Shown here: positions 42,525 to 51,095 of the stretch, one piece after another | Position numbering within the stretch: the stretch's first letter is position 1 | How the letters are laid out: the number at the start of each line of letters is the position of its first letter | Source of the DNA: an uncultured Desulfovibrio sp. | GTDB taxonomy: Bacteria > Desulfobacterota > Desulfovibrionia > Desulfovibrionales > Desulfovibrionaceae | DNA length: 64,000 nt | NCBI GenBank assembly: GCA_913063155.1 | Contig: CAJXYU010000007.1 | Coordinates: 186,001 to 250,000, forward strand | Direction: 5' to 3' | The notes under the pieces: generated by a model | What the model saw: only the letters and a program-made list of their open reading frames with translations | Told to the model about the DNA's origin: nothing | The model's database searches: none | Program-made: the position numbers and the translations under genes

Positions 42525-43430
42525 ATGGATTTACTGCAATCGAGCTACCTCAACGTGCTGGACGGCGTTGCCGACGGTATCTATCTCGCGGATGTGAATC
42601 GCACGGTGCTCTTCTGGAACAAGGGCGCCGAGCGCATCACCGGCTTTTCACGGGACGAGGTCGTGGGCAAGAGTTGTGCGGACAACGTTTTCAACCATTT
42701 CGACGACGAGGGGTTGTGTCTGCACGAGGAGCATTGCCCGCTGGTGCTGACCATGGCCGACGGCCGGGAGCGGGTGGCCGAGGTCTTCCTGCGCCACAAG
42801 GACAGCCGTCAGGTGCCCGTGCAGATCAAGACCGTTGCCGTGACCGACGAGTTGGGGAACATCGTGGGCGGCATCGAGACTTTCACGGACCGCACCGAGG
42901 TGCACGAGGCCCTCAAGAAGGTGGACATGCTCACCGAGCAGTCCCTCATCGACCCGTTGACCAATGTGGGCAATCGGCAGTTTGCCGATCTGGAACTCGG
43001 TTCACGATTCGACGAGCTGGATCGGTACGGTTGGGCCTTTGCCGCGGCCATGTGCAGCGTGGACGACTATTCGCGTCTGGTGGAGGAGTTTGGTCCGGAG
43101 GCGGGCGGCAAGGCGTTGCAATTGGTTGTCGACATCCTCAAGGATGCGGTGCGCGCCTTCGACTTCATTGCCCGCTGGAGCGAGTCCGAGTTCCTGCTTC
43201 TGTTCCCCAATCCCCACGACAACGAAACCCTGACCTCCATTCTGGAACGTCAGCGTACGTTGGTGGAGGCTTCCACCCTGGAGGTCGGCGGCCATTCCAT
43301 CGACGTGACCGTGTCTTTCGGCGCGACCATCGTGTTGATGGAGGACATTGCCGAGAGTCTTTTCGAGCGGCTCGACAAGTTGTTGTTGCAGAGTCGGGAA
43401 GAGGGGCGGAACAGGGTAACGGTTGGATAG
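42525..43430 (+). CDS. degenerate PAS-GGDEF protein, probable c-di-GMP-binding paralogue
   Basis: Paralogue of the protein at 40852, also exactly 301 aa from ATG 42525, where the two align (MDLLQSSYLNVLDGVADGIY against MERLQPSWLKVLDAVADGIY). The PAS domain and the linker DMLTEQSLIDPLTNVGNRQF are well kept. The catalytic part is degraded: GGEEF has become SESEF, and the metal/GTP loop has become CSVDDYSRLVEEFGP. The I-site RAFD is still in place five residues before SESEF. It therefore should not make c-di-GMP but could bind it. Upstream ATGs at 42426 and 42501 are in frame but overlap the Hsp20 promoter. Confidence 0.88.
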   Translation: MDLLQSSYLNVLDGVADGIYLADVNRTVLFWNKGAERITGFSRDEVVGKSCADNVFNHFDDEGLCLHEEHCPLVLTMADGRERVAEVFLRHKDSRQVPVQIKTVAVTDELGNIVGGIETFTDRTEVHEALKKVDMLTEQSLIDPLTNVGNRQFADLELGSRFDELDRYGWAFAAAMCSVDDYSRLVEEFGPEAGGKALQLVVDILKDAVRAFDFIARWSESEFLLLFPNPHDNETLTSILERQRTLVEASTLEVGGHSIDVTVSFGATIVLMEDIAESLFERLDKLLLQSREEGRNRVTVG

Positions 43431-43435
43431 CGCGG

Positions 43436-43549
43436 CTGTTCAAAAAAGTCCGTCTGATTCGTTGCTGCAAAAAGCCGGCTTCTCACGTATTGGGTATACG
43501 CTGCGGGCTGGCTTTTTCCTACGCCTGCCATCCGGACCTTTTCGAACAG
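43436..43549. repeat. nested inverted repeat with inner terminator-like hairpin
   Basis: Outer arms of 17 bases (CTGTTCAAAAAAGTCCG at 43436-43452 and CGGACCTTTTCGAACAG at 43533-43549) pair at 15 positions. An inner arm pairs AAAAAGCCGGC (43469-43479) with GCTGGCTTTTT (43507-43517), ending in a T-run, and the apex has CGTAT/ATACG. It begins 5 bases after the stop of the degenerate GGDEF gene. The inner part can act as terminator; the size of the whole suggests a MITE-like or REP-like element. Confidence 0.6.
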
Positions 43550-43553
43550 TCGC

Positions 43554-43852
43554 GGGGTGATCCGCCATAGTGATTTACCAGCGCCTCTCAGGTTGTTTTC
43601 TCCCATTTAATTCATCATCGTAACAAAATTTATTTCCAACGATTTCAACGAATCTCCGGTAACGTTTCCGGAAAGTCGGAAGTTGGCGATTGACACCCGG
43701 CTGGCGTGGGTTTAAGGGGATTCGGTTCTCGGTTGTGCGCGGCCCGGGCTGGGCGCGTTCCCTCCGGACATCCTATCGGTTTGAGTACATCTCAGGGCAG
43801 CGACCATCTTCACTCTGAGAGAAGGGGAAACCTTTTACCTAAAGACGGGCTT
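43554..43852 (+). other. gene-free stretch before the HD-domain gene
   Basis: Non-coding. TTGACA (43690-43695) with TAAGGG 17 bases later (43713-43718) is a weak promoter candidate with a perfect -35 and a poor -10 hexamer. The leader of about 130 bases that follows shows no clear structure. Nothing else is supported here. Confidence 0.4.
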
Positions 43853-44512
43853 ATGAACGACATCTTCGACCGCATTTGGGAAGCGGCGCTGCCTTATCAG
43901 GACAAACGCGATGACGCCGGGCATGCGTACGTTACCTATACCTATGCACAGGAACTGCTGGCGCTGGAAGCCGGGAACCCCGACGTGGTTCTTCCGGCCA
44001 TCATCATGCACGACACGGGCTGGAGCAAGCTGAGCCGCGACGAACGGTTCATCATCTTCAAGGACGGCGTCACCCCCGAAGACGAGAAGGCCGTGCGTTT
44101 CAAACACCAGGACGAGGGCGTCAAAATCGCCCACGCCATCCTTGAGGAATTGCGTTACGATCCGCAACTCAGCCTGGAGATCCTGGAAATCATTTCCGAA
44201 CATGACACCCGCGACTATTTCATTTCCCTTAACGAAGGGCTGGTGCGCGATGCGGACAAGCTCTGGCGCTTCTCCGAAATCGGCTTCCGGGCCGACATCG
44301 AGCGTTTCGAGTTCGACCCCGAATTTCTGCACGACAGGATTGAGGCCAAGATCAACGAAACGGGCTTCTTCTATTCCGAAGTCGCCCGCGCCCTGGCACG
44401 GCGCGAACTGGCCGCCCGCCGTGAACAGTACGGCATCCTGCTGGAAGGCGTGGAGGAAAAGCGCCTGGAAGAAATTTCCGTGGAGCAGTATGCCGAGACA
44501 GCGACCATATAA
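43853..44512 (+). CDS. HD-domain metal-dependent phosphohydrolase
   Basis: Soluble protein of 219 aa. The HD signature is visible: His near residue 24 (AGHAYVTYTYAQEL), the His-Asp pair in AIIMHDTGWSKL, a later His in EIISEHDTRDYF and Asp in LVRDADKLWRF. Metal ligands are thus complete. The C-terminal third is helical and charged (RRELAARREQYGILLEGVEEKR). Such enzymes hydrolyse nucleotides or (p)ppGpp-like substrates; the substrate here is not evident. The Shine-Dalgarno before ATG 43853 is weak, and a GTG-type upstream start cannot be excluded. A terminator follows, so it is monocistronic. Confidence 0.88.
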   Translation: MNDIFDRIWEAALPYQDKRDDAGHAYVTYTYAQELLALEAGNPDVVLPAIIMHDTGWSKLSRDERFIIFKDGVTPEDEKAVRFKHQDEGVKIAHAILEELRYDPQLSLEILEIISEHDTRDYFISLNEGLVRDADKLWRFSEIGFRADIERFEFDPEFLHDRIEAKINETGFFYSEVARALARRELAARREQYGILLEGVEEKRLEEISVEQYAETATI

Positions 44513-44534
44513 TCGCTTGGATATGGAGACGAAA

Positions 44535-44566
44535 GGGGACGGGCCGTTGGGTTCGTCCTTTTTTTT
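44535..44566 (+). terminator. terminator of the HD-domain gene
   Basis: A stem around GGGACG (44536-44541) and CGTCC (44554-44558), extended by A-T pairs, is followed by eight T residues. Confidence 0.75.
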
Positions 44567-44656
44567 GTTCAATATTTCCCTGCTGTTTTTTTAATAATAT
44601 CTTTTTGGTCGGGAAACAGTGCATGAAAGAGGGGAATATGATCTCACGAGGTGGGC

Positions 44657-45445
44657 ATGGGGCATCGTTTCCTGTTTGTCTGCGTAGTTCTTGCGGCGAT
44701 GATTACTCTGGACGGTGCGTCCATGGTTTCGTACGGGCAACCGAACGGCGCTGGTTCCAAAACATATGTCTTCATGGATGAACCCTATCCTCCGTTCACG
44801 GAGGGCAGGATCGGCGATCTGGCGACCAGAGGACTGAGCGTGGATGTGCTGCGTGCGGTTTTCTCGGGAATGGAGAGCCGGTTCGAACTTCATCTCGCTC
44901 CTTTTGCCAGAGCGCTCAAGGCCGTGGAGGACGGGGAAGCGGACGGCATGCCGTTGATCATGGACTCCCCGGACCGTCGCCGTTACATGGTTTTCAGCCA
45001 CGAGGTCCTGCATGGGCGGGAGTTCCTGTATGTTTCTGCCGACAATGAGGAGTTCGCCCTTTGGAAGGGCAGGGGGCAGCTTGTGGACAAATCCCTGGGA
45101 CTGGTGCGCGGGTACACGTATACCGAGGAATTCATGAAGAGGTTGCCTGACCTGGATGTGCGGATCTATTACTCCAAGGATTCCGAGCAGAATGTGAAGA
45201 AGCTCGCCGAAGGCCGGACCGATCTGATCGTAGGGGACGAGTTTCTGATCATGTCGGTGTTGCGGCGAAATCCGGAACTCAAGGACAGAATACGGCGGGT
45301 GGGAGAGCCGGTGGGCTCTTATGGCTGGAACATCGGCATATCGCGTGGTTCTCCGCTCGCAAAAAGAATGGACGAACTCAACGAGGTTCTCCGGAAGCTG
45401 AAGGCCGATGGGACAATGGAGGCGATTTTTTCCCGCTACAGGTAG
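44657..45445 (+). CDS. periplasmic solute-binding protein, family-3-like, without transporter genes
   Basis: Protein of 262 aa with a signal peptide (FLFVCVVLAAMITLDGASM). The mature part follows the SBP family 3 plan: YVFMDEPYPPFTEG, a lobe crossing with GLSVDVLRAVFSGME, LHLAPFARALKAVEDGEADGMP in two parts, MDSPDRRRYMVFSHEVL, then DLIVGDEFLIMSVL and an ending KADGTMEAIFSRYR. GAGG lies 5 bases before ATG 44657; a GTG two codons earlier is possible. No permease or ATPase is near, and it stands alone between terminators. It may deliver ligand to a chemoreceptor or sensor; the MCP gene at 45514 is convergent. Confidence 0.85.
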   Translation: MGHRFLFVCVVLAAMITLDGASMVSYGQPNGAGSKTYVFMDEPYPPFTEGRIGDLATRGLSVDVLRAVFSGMESRFELHLAPFARALKAVEDGEADGMPLIMDSPDRRRYMVFSHEVLHGREFLYVSADNEEFALWKGRGQLVDKSLGLVRGYTYTEEFMKRLPDLDVRIYYSKDSEQNVKKLAEGRTDLIVGDEFLIMSVLRRNPELKDRIRRVGEPVGSYGWNIGISRGSPLAKRMDELNEVLRKLKADGTMEAIFSRYR

Positions 45446-45463
45446 TCATTCGAGGAGGCTTGC

Positions 45464-45499
45464 GGAAAAGGGACAGCCCCGTCGGTCTGTCCCTTTTCC
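45464..45499. terminator. bidirectional terminator between the binding protein and MCP genes
   Basis: A 13-bp perfect stem (GGAAAAGGGACAG at 45464-45476 with CTGTCCCTTTTCC at 45487-45499) carries A/T-rich ends on both sides between convergent genes. Confidence 0.92.
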
Positions 45500-45513
45500 G
45501 TTATGGTGAGGGG

Positions 45514-47484
45514 CTAGAAGCGTTCCAATTCGTCGTCGCTGATTTCATCTCCCATGGAGAAGTCCACACCCGAAGGCGCATCGGTCGCCGCAGCCGTTGC
45601 GGGCAGTGCGGCGGCGGGTGTGGACTGGACAATGGGCCGCGCGTAGACCCGGGTACGCTTGCGGCCACTGCCGCCGTTCATTTTGAAAAAGGACATGGTC
45701 TGCTCCAGCGTCTGGCTTTGGTTGGCCAGGGTCTCGCTGGTGGAGGCCATTTCCTCGGCCGCCGCGGCATTCTGCTGGATCACCGCGTCGAGTTGGCTGA
45801 TGGCTCGGTTGATTTGCTCGGCGCCGCTGCTTTGCTGTTCGCTGGCGTCGGTTATTTCGCGAACCAGCTGGGCGGTTTTTTCGATGTTGGGCACGAGTTG
45901 TTCCAGCATGGTCCCAGCGCGCTCGGCCGATTCCACGGTGGTGGCGGAAAGTTCGCTGATCTCGCCCGCGGCCTCTCCGCTGCGTTCGGCCAGTTTGCGT
46001 ACTTCAGCGGCGACCACGGCAAAGCCTTTGCCGTGTTCCCCGGCTCTGGCCGCCTCGATGGCCGCGTTCAAGGCCAGCAGGTTGGTCTGACGCGCTATCT
46101 CCTCGATGATGGATATTTTCTCTGCAATATTTTTCATGGCGCCTACGGCCTGGACAACGGCGGAACCGCTCTGGTTGGCGTCCTGGGCCGCCGACTGGGC
46201 GATATCCTCGGTAGCCTTTGCGTTCTGCGTGTTTTGCTGGATGTTGGAAGCCATTTGCTCGACCGAGGCCGAAACTTCCTGAATGGAGGCTGCCTGCTCG
46301 GTTGCTCCCTGCGACATGCTTTGGGCCGAGGCGGAAAGCTCCGTGCTGCCCGAGGCCACCGCCGAAGAACTGTCGCGCACATCGTGGACCACGCGCCCGA
46401 GTTGTTCCGCCATGACTTTCATGTTGGCGTAGACGCCTTGCGCGTTCTCGGCGAAGGCCATGTTCAGCTCGCCGCTGGCGATGTCCTGGGCGATGTCGGC
46501 GATCTCGGCCGGGTCCCTGCCCAACTGGCGACTGGTGGTTCTGATGATGACCAGGGCCGTGCCCGCTCCTATCAGGAGGGCCGCAATACCGAGGACGCCC
46601 ATGATGGTCATGGTCATGTTGTTCGTGGCCTGGACCTGCGGCCCGAGCAGATCCTGCTCGCCCATGACCGAGAGCTTCACGTTTTCCATTTCAGCGGCGA
46701 TTTTAGGCCCGAGCAGGTCGAGCCGGCCGGTGATGACCTCGTTGCGCTCGAAGATGACTTTGGTGAGGTCCTCGAAGGCCTGGACGTAGGATTTCTGAAG
46801 CGCCATGGTCTGGGCAAGCAGCCTGCGGCGCTCCGGGTTTTGAAGGTTCTGGTCCAGCACCTGGAATTCGGAGTCCAGCGAGGTCATTTCCTTGCGTACC
46901 CGCAGCACCGAGGACTGGGAATTGTCGTCCAGGAATTTGGTCACGTAAATCCGGGCGAGAAGCAGATTGCGCATGGCCAGTCCGCTGCGGTAGGCTGCGG
47001 CCATGTCGGCGTCCCGTTCCGCCGTTGTCAGGATGGTCGTCAGGTTGCGTTCCATCTGCGGTCCCTGCACGTTGAGCACGTCGTTGACGAGATGGTCGCG
47101 CTGCGCCCTGAATTCCTTAACCTGATCGAAATACTTATTATATTCGGTGACATGCTCATCGGCGGTGTCGATCATGGCCGAGCGTTGGGGATTGCGGATC
47201 TGCGTTTGCGCCGTGTCCATGAATCCGCGCATCTTCTGGTAATATTCATTATACTGATCGATATCCTCGGCCTTGCCGGAAAGGATGAAGTCCTTCACGT
47301 TCATGCGGACCATCAGCATGTTGGCCTGCAGGCGGCCGCTGAGGTTGGTGTCTCGCGCCAGCTTGCGGTAGCGGCTGAATCCCTCGCTGGAGTTCTCCAG
47401 CGCCCAGAACGCCAGACCGGCGAGGATGAGCATCAGCGCCAGGACCCCGCCGAATCCGGAGGTGAGTTTTGTCGAAAGCTTCAT
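45514..47484 (-). CDS. methyl-accepting chemotaxis protein
   Basis: Chemoreceptor of 656 aa. TM1 is at about 9-29. A periplasmic region of about 255 residues follows, all helical and HBM/4HB-like, with repeated acidic and Gln-rich helices. TM2 is at about 290-312, then HAMP. The long methylation helices follow, with the signalling hairpin tip [30 protein letters not shown] (in consecutive parts). The C-terminal tail after residue 600 is Ala/Pro-rich and ends in DDELERF. GAGGAGG precedes the ATG. The type of sensory helix bundle suggests a small organic ligand, but nothing more precise. Confidence 0.95.
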   Translation of the reverse strand: MKLSTKLTSGFGGVLALMLILAGLAFWALENSSEGFSRYRKLARDTNLSGRLQANMLMVRMNVKDFILSGKAEDIDQYNEYYQKMRGFMDTAQTQIRNPQRSAMIDTADEHVTEYNKYFDQVKEFRAQRDHLVNDVLNVQGPQMERNLTTILTTAERDADMAAAYRSGLAMRNLLLARIYVTKFLDDNSQSSVLRVRKEMTSLDSEFQVLDQNLQNPERRRLLAQTMALQKSYVQAFEDLTKVIFERNEVITGRLDLLGPKIAAEMENVKLSVMGEQDLLGPQVQATNNMTMTIMGVLGIAALLIGAGTALVIIRTTSRQLGRDPAEIADIAQDIASGELNMAFAENAQGVYANMKVMAEQLGRVVHDVRDSSSAVASGSTELSASAQSMSQGATEQAASIQEVSASVEQMASNIQQNTQNAKATEDIAQSAAQDANQSGSAVVQAVGAMKNIAEKISIIEEIARQTNLLALNAAIEAARAGEHGKGFAVVAAEVRKLAERSGEAAGEISELSATTVESAERAGTMLEQLVPNIEKTAQLVREITDASEQQSSGAEQINRAISQLDAVIQQNAAAAEEMASTSETLANQSQTLEQTMSFFKMNGGSGRKRTRVYARPIVQSTPAAALPATAAATDAPSGVDFSMGDEISDDELERF

Positions 47485-47756
47485 GCCCCCTCCTCAAAGT
47501 TTTTCATACGCCTTGTGCGTATAGGAAGAAGATATTTCCACGATTTCATAAAATTCGAGAACTGGGCGGGAAGCAAGCTGATTATGTAAAAAATAACGAT
47601 GTAATATTTGCGAATTGCTGGCGTTTTTTGCCGGGCGGAATGTAAGCGGTAAATATATTAGTATATTCTATATTAAGGCTGCCGGTGGGAAAAGTGAATC
47701 AAGGCCGGGCGCAGTGCGGGAAGGGCGGTCAAGCCCCCCCCGCCGCGCCTGAAATG

Positions 47757-48248
47757 TCAGGAGACGACCCAGATCGTGCAGTCCTTGGCCGAGTGCACGA
47801 TTTTGTTGGATACGGAACCGAACAGGAATTCTTCGGCCTTGGAAAGCCCACGGCGGCCCACCACCACAGTGCCGAAACCGCCGGTCTTGAGAGTGTCCAG
47901 AATTTCCAGGGCCACGCTGGTGCCCAGGCTGCATTCGGAAGTACTGTCCGTGAAGGGCGAATGGCAGCTGGATACGTAGACCTCGGACACGGCCGCGTCA
48001 TCCACGCCCAACTCGCGCAGCCGCTGCCGGGCGCGGGCCAGGAAATCCTTGAGGCAGGCGCGCATTTCCTCGCAGCCCATTTCCCATTTGTCGTCGTCCG
48101 CGTAAAGGTCGCGGTGGGGCAGGCGTTCGATGCACAGGAGCTGCACCTCGAATCCCGGATTTCCGCTCACGATATGGCCCGTGTATTCCACGGCGCGCAT
48201 TGCGTTATCGCTTGAATCCACGGCCAGGAGAATTTTCTTGAAGTTCAT
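47757..48248 (-). CDS. single-domain universal stress protein
   Basis: UspA-family protein of 163 aa. It begins FKKILLAVDSSDNAMRAVEY with the nucleotide-contacting Asp. The middle is longer than usual and carries cysteines (GCEEMRAC, SSCHSPF, SECSLG). The ATP-binding G2xG9xG(S/T) motif is visible as VVGRRGLSKAEEFLFGSVSNKIV, so ATP binding is likely. GGAGGGCC precedes the ATG, which overlaps the stop of the upstream kinase-like gene as ATGA. The coupling suggests that the kinase acts on this protein or the two act together. Confidence 0.93.
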   Translation of the reverse strand: MNFKKILLAVDSSDNAMRAVEYTGHIVSGNPGFEVQLLCIERLPHRDLYADDDKWEMGCEEMRACLKDFLARARQRLRELGVDDAAVSEVYVSSCHSPFTDSTSECSLGTSVALEILDTLKTGGFGTVVVGRRGLSKAEEFLFGSVSNKIVHSAKDCTIWVVS

Positions 48249-49216
48249 GAGGCCCTCCGTTCTGTCTGCTTCGGCAGGAGTTCCAGGCAGGGGCGAAGAT
48301 CGCCCAACAGTTCCTCCACTGAGTCGTAATGGATCTCCGCACCTTGGGAAAAGTGCATGAGCACGTTGTTGAGTTCGCGGGGAATGTACGGGAACAGGCG
48401 GCGCAGATTCACCAGCCGGTTTTTGATGACCGGCGAGAAATCCGTGTCCCTGACGTTCCGGCCGCTTTCCATATGGGCGAAGGTTTGCGGGGTGTATATC
48501 TGCTTGCCCACGGTGAAGAGCAGGCTGTTGCCCAGCCCGAACAGGTCCAGGGCAAAGGGGTTGGCCCTGGTTTCGTATGCGTAGTCGAAGTCGATCCAGC
48601 GCACTTTCCCTGTGCCGGTTTCCATCCAAAGGTGGTCGCGCCGCACGTCCCCGTGCTGTTCGTAGTGTCTGTGCAGGAAGTCTATGGCTTCGCACCCGGC
48701 GATGAGCAGCTCCATCATCCTGTACAGGTCGTTTTCATAATAGTGGCGGTGGTCGCCCGGCAGGTTGTCGATGACCGTGTCGAAACGTTTGCCCCGGATC
48801 ACGTCCAGAATGCGCACCAGATTTCCGGCCTCGTCGCGTTCCGCCGTCCCCTGCATGAAACGCATGTCGCCCCGCACCAGGTTGAGGATGCGTGCTTCCT
48901 TGTTCTGGCTGCGGAAACTGCGGATGCTCATGGAGCCGATCTGTTGGGTGAACTCCTCGTGAAAGACCAGTTTGAGAATGGCGGACTCTCCTGTCTCCAG
49001 GCATTTGCAGCGCTTGACCCAGAACTTGAAGTCCTCGATGCCGAAGCGCCGCTCGGCTTCGTCGCGCAGGACCATGTAATGCCGTCCGCCGAGATGGATG
49101 ACGTCGCCGTAGGTGATGGATGTGAAATCCGTGGTGTCGTCGACGAGACGCCGTACCCTTCGCAGGGGGAAGGTCGGCAGATAGTATTGCACCAGGTCCC
49201 TGAGATTCGATTCCAT
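48245..49216 (-). CDS. atypical protein-kinase-like protein
   Basis: Soluble protein of 323 aa with a kinase-like fold. The phosphate-anchoring Lys is probably in ESAILKLVFHEEF, the catalytic loop in QHGDVRRDHLWMETGTGK, and the metal-binding DFG equivalent in VRWIDFDYAY. The loop has the H-G-D-x3-D-H pattern of aminoglycoside-kinase or atypical kinase types rather than HRD. The N-terminal 70 residues include a small all-beta piece (TYGDVIHLGGRHYMVLRDE). ATG 49216 has AAGGA upstream; a start seven codons earlier is possible. It is coupled to the Usp gene by ATGA, so the Usp is a likely substrate. Confidence 0.82.
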   Translation of the reverse strand: MESNLRDLVQYYLPTFPLRRVRRLVDDTTDFTSITYGDVIHLGGRHYMVLRDEAERRFGIEDFKFWVKRCKCLETGESAILKLVFHEEFTQQIGSMSIRSFRSQNKEARILNLVRGDMRFMQGTAERDEAGNLVRILDVIRGKRFDTVIDNLPGDHRHYYENDLYRMMELLIAGCEAIDFLHRHYEQHGDVRRDHLWMETGTGKVRWIDFDYAYETRANPFALDLFGLGNSLLFTVGKQIYTPQTFAHMESGRNVRDTDFSPVIKNRLVNLRRLFPYIPRELNNVLMHFSQGAEIHYDSVEELLGDLRPCLELLPKQTERRAS

Positions 49217-49444
49217 GCGTTTTGTCCTTATGCCCATTGTAGGGGATCAGGGACAATCCGGTATTATTTTTCAGGAAGCGAAGTTACTCGGCTGAGAGAG
49301 GCGCTCCTTGTGGACAGGGGGCCGCCGGGATAGCCTGTCGAATGAAACGGTGCTGCCGTTGTCGCGGAACAATACGATATTCATGGCTTTTCATATGTTT
49401 TTTAGGCAGATTTCAGAGTGAGCGTATTTTTTGCCGAGCCCCGG

Positions 49445-49473
49445 TTGTTCCGGTAGTTCCCCTGATGTAAAAT
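49445..49473 (+). promoter_or_regulatory. candidate sigma-70 promoter of the esterase gene
   Basis: TTGTTC (49445-49450), a 17-base spacer and TAAAAT (49468-49473) lie about 40 bases before the ATG. The rest of the gap from 49217 shows nothing I can support. Confidence 0.6.
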
Positions 49474-49513
49474 AGCGTGTGTTTTTTCATCTTCAACTTC
49501 ATAAGGAGACCGC

Positions 49514-50329
49514 ATGTTGCAGCAGCTGAATTCGAACCTCCCTTTTGATGAATGCGCCTTCACCCTGCATTCAGATCATGTGGACGACGATTTCTTCATC
49601 CGGGTGGCTTTGCCGGCAAGTTACTCCTCAAGTGACATGTCCTACCCGGTGCTCTACGTGCCGGACGGTGATTACAGCTTTGGTCTGACGGCATCGTTCA
49701 TGGCCTATGTGAATCTGGGCGCCAACTTCGGCATGGGCAAAGGCATTCCCGAGATGATTGTGGTGGGTATCGGTTACAACCGTGGCGTAATTCCCTGGCT
49801 GCTGACCCGTGTACGCGACTTCACGCCAACCGAAGACTCCACCTTCAACTACGACAACCCGAACTTTCAGGTTCCGGAAAGCGGCAAGGCGGACGTCTTT
49901 CTGGATATGATCCAGACCGAACTCAAGCCTCTGCTTCAAGCCGAGTATCGCGTGGACGATTCCCTGAGCGTCTTGGCGACCCATTCCATGGGTGGAGTCT
50001 TTGCATTGCATACCATGCTGCGGGCCGAGCCTCTTTTCGACAAGTACATACTGGCTTCTCCCTTTGTGGGGTGGGACAGCAAGGTCATGTTCCAGCGGGA
50101 ACAAAGTTTTTCCTGCGATCACAGTGCATTGCCGGTGGAAGCCTTTTTTTCGGTTACGGGTCGGGAGCCAACCCCTCCGTACCGCGAAGAGGTGCAGGAT
50201 TTTTGCAATATCCTTTCCGGAAGGGAGTATGAGGGTTTCCAGTTCAAGCTCCAGACCTATGAGGAGGAAAACCACTTCTCGGAGTGGAACAAAGTGTTCA
50301 CTGATGGGATGGAGTACCTCTTCAGGTAG
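49514..50329 (+). CDS. alpha/beta-hydrolase of the esterase D/Fes-IroE type
   Basis: Protein of 271 aa without a signal peptide. The putative-esterase fold is seen in YPVLYVPDGDYSFGLTASF, EMIVVGIGYNRG (oxyanion region), the nucleophile elbow THSMGGVFALH (Ser near residue 158) and the C-terminal catalytic His in EENHFSEWNKVF. The acid residue is probably in the strand before it. AAGGAG lies 5 bases before the ATG. It is a single gene. Substrates of the family include S-formylglutathione, siderophore esters and acyl esters; nothing nearby decides between them. Confidence 0.88.
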   Translation: MLQQLNSNLPFDECAFTLHSDHVDDDFFIRVALPASYSSSDMSYPVLYVPDGDYSFGLTASFMAYVNLGANFGMGKGIPEMIVVGIGYNRGVIPWLLTRVRDFTPTEDSTFNYDNPNFQVPESGKADVFLDMIQTELKPLLQAEYRVDDSLSVLATHSMGGVFALHTMLRAEPLFDKYILASPFVGWDSKVMFQREQSFSCDHSALPVEAFFSVTGREPTPPYREEVQDFCNILSGREYEGFQFKLQTYEEENHFSEWNKVFTDGMEYLFR

Positions 50330-50424
50330 CCGCCTTGCAGGGCGGTCGAACGAGGTGTGAAGCCGGGGCTCGTAAGACGCGCCGATCCGTGCGCCTCAGC
50401 GTTCCCGAAAGGTTTTTCCGGTCT

Positions 50425-50997
50425 TTAACGGCGTTCCAGGAGAAGGATTCGTGTCTGGGCCGTGGGGTGGTTGTGCATGGCGCAACGCATGACCCGTGCT
50501 GTGTCCATGCTCAGCCCACGGCAGTGGGCTTCCACGGTTTGGGCCTCTTCCTCGCCGCCCGGGTGGCCGGTGTAGAGGACCAGGGAGATGACGCCGCCCT
50601 TCCGCATGATGGACAAGGCCGCGTCAATGGCCGAGCAGGTTGTTTCGGCCCTGGTGATGACCCTGCCGTCACTGCCCGGCAGGTAGCCGAGATTGAACAT
50701 GACCGCAGCCACCTTGCCGTGTGCTTCTCCGGGTATCAGTTCGGCCATGCGTTCGTGCCCTGCGTGGAAGAGGGTCACGTTGGGGTGGGCGCCGCCGTCC
50801 TTCAGTCTGCAGCCGGCATTGTCCAGGGCGTCCTGCTGGATGTCGAAGCCGAAGACCCGGCCCCGGCCGCCCACCTGGCTGGAAAGGAACAGAGTGTCGT
50901 GCCCGTTGCCTACCGTGGCGTCCACGGCGAAATCGCCGGGGTGGAGCGCGTGGGACATGAGCGCCTTGACGAAGGTGACGGTGTGGCTGATGAACAT
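50425..50997 (-). CDS. mnmM: MnmM/YtqB-type SAM-dependent tRNA methyltransferase
   Basis: Class I methyltransferase of 190 aa. Motif I is AVDATVGNGHDTLFL, followed by VFGFDIQQDALDNA (motif II), VMFNLGYLPGSDG with the catalytic-site NLGYLPG signature, and LVLYTGHPGGEEE. These words are diagnostic of the YtqB/MnmM family that methylates the wobble uridine side chain (nm5s2U34) of tRNA. The start at 50997 (MFISHTVTFVKALMSHAL) is chosen by family alignment; no good Shine-Dalgarno is visible. Its 5' end is divergent from the next gene. Confidence 0.9.
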   Translation of the reverse strand: MFISHTVTFVKALMSHALHPGDFAVDATVGNGHDTLFLSSQVGGRGRVFGFDIQQDALDNAGCRLKDGGAHPNVTLFHAGHERMAELIPGEAHGKVAAVMFNLGYLPGSDGRVITRAETTCSAIDAALSIMRKGGVISLVLYTGHPGGEEEAQTVEAHCRGLSMDTARVMRCAMHNHPTAQTRILLLERR

Positions 50998-51095
50998 GGG
51001 GCGGTTGTACTGCACGGGTCTGTCCGAGGCAAGCCGTGAGCATGGTGCGACGCCGTGCTGGACACCGGGGCTCGCATGGGGCACAGAGAGAACCC

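Noticed and set aside
43835-44572. A 245-codon minus-strand frame opposite the HD-domain gene
   Set aside because: It runs through the terminator and mirrors the HD gene; the plus frame has the HD residues.
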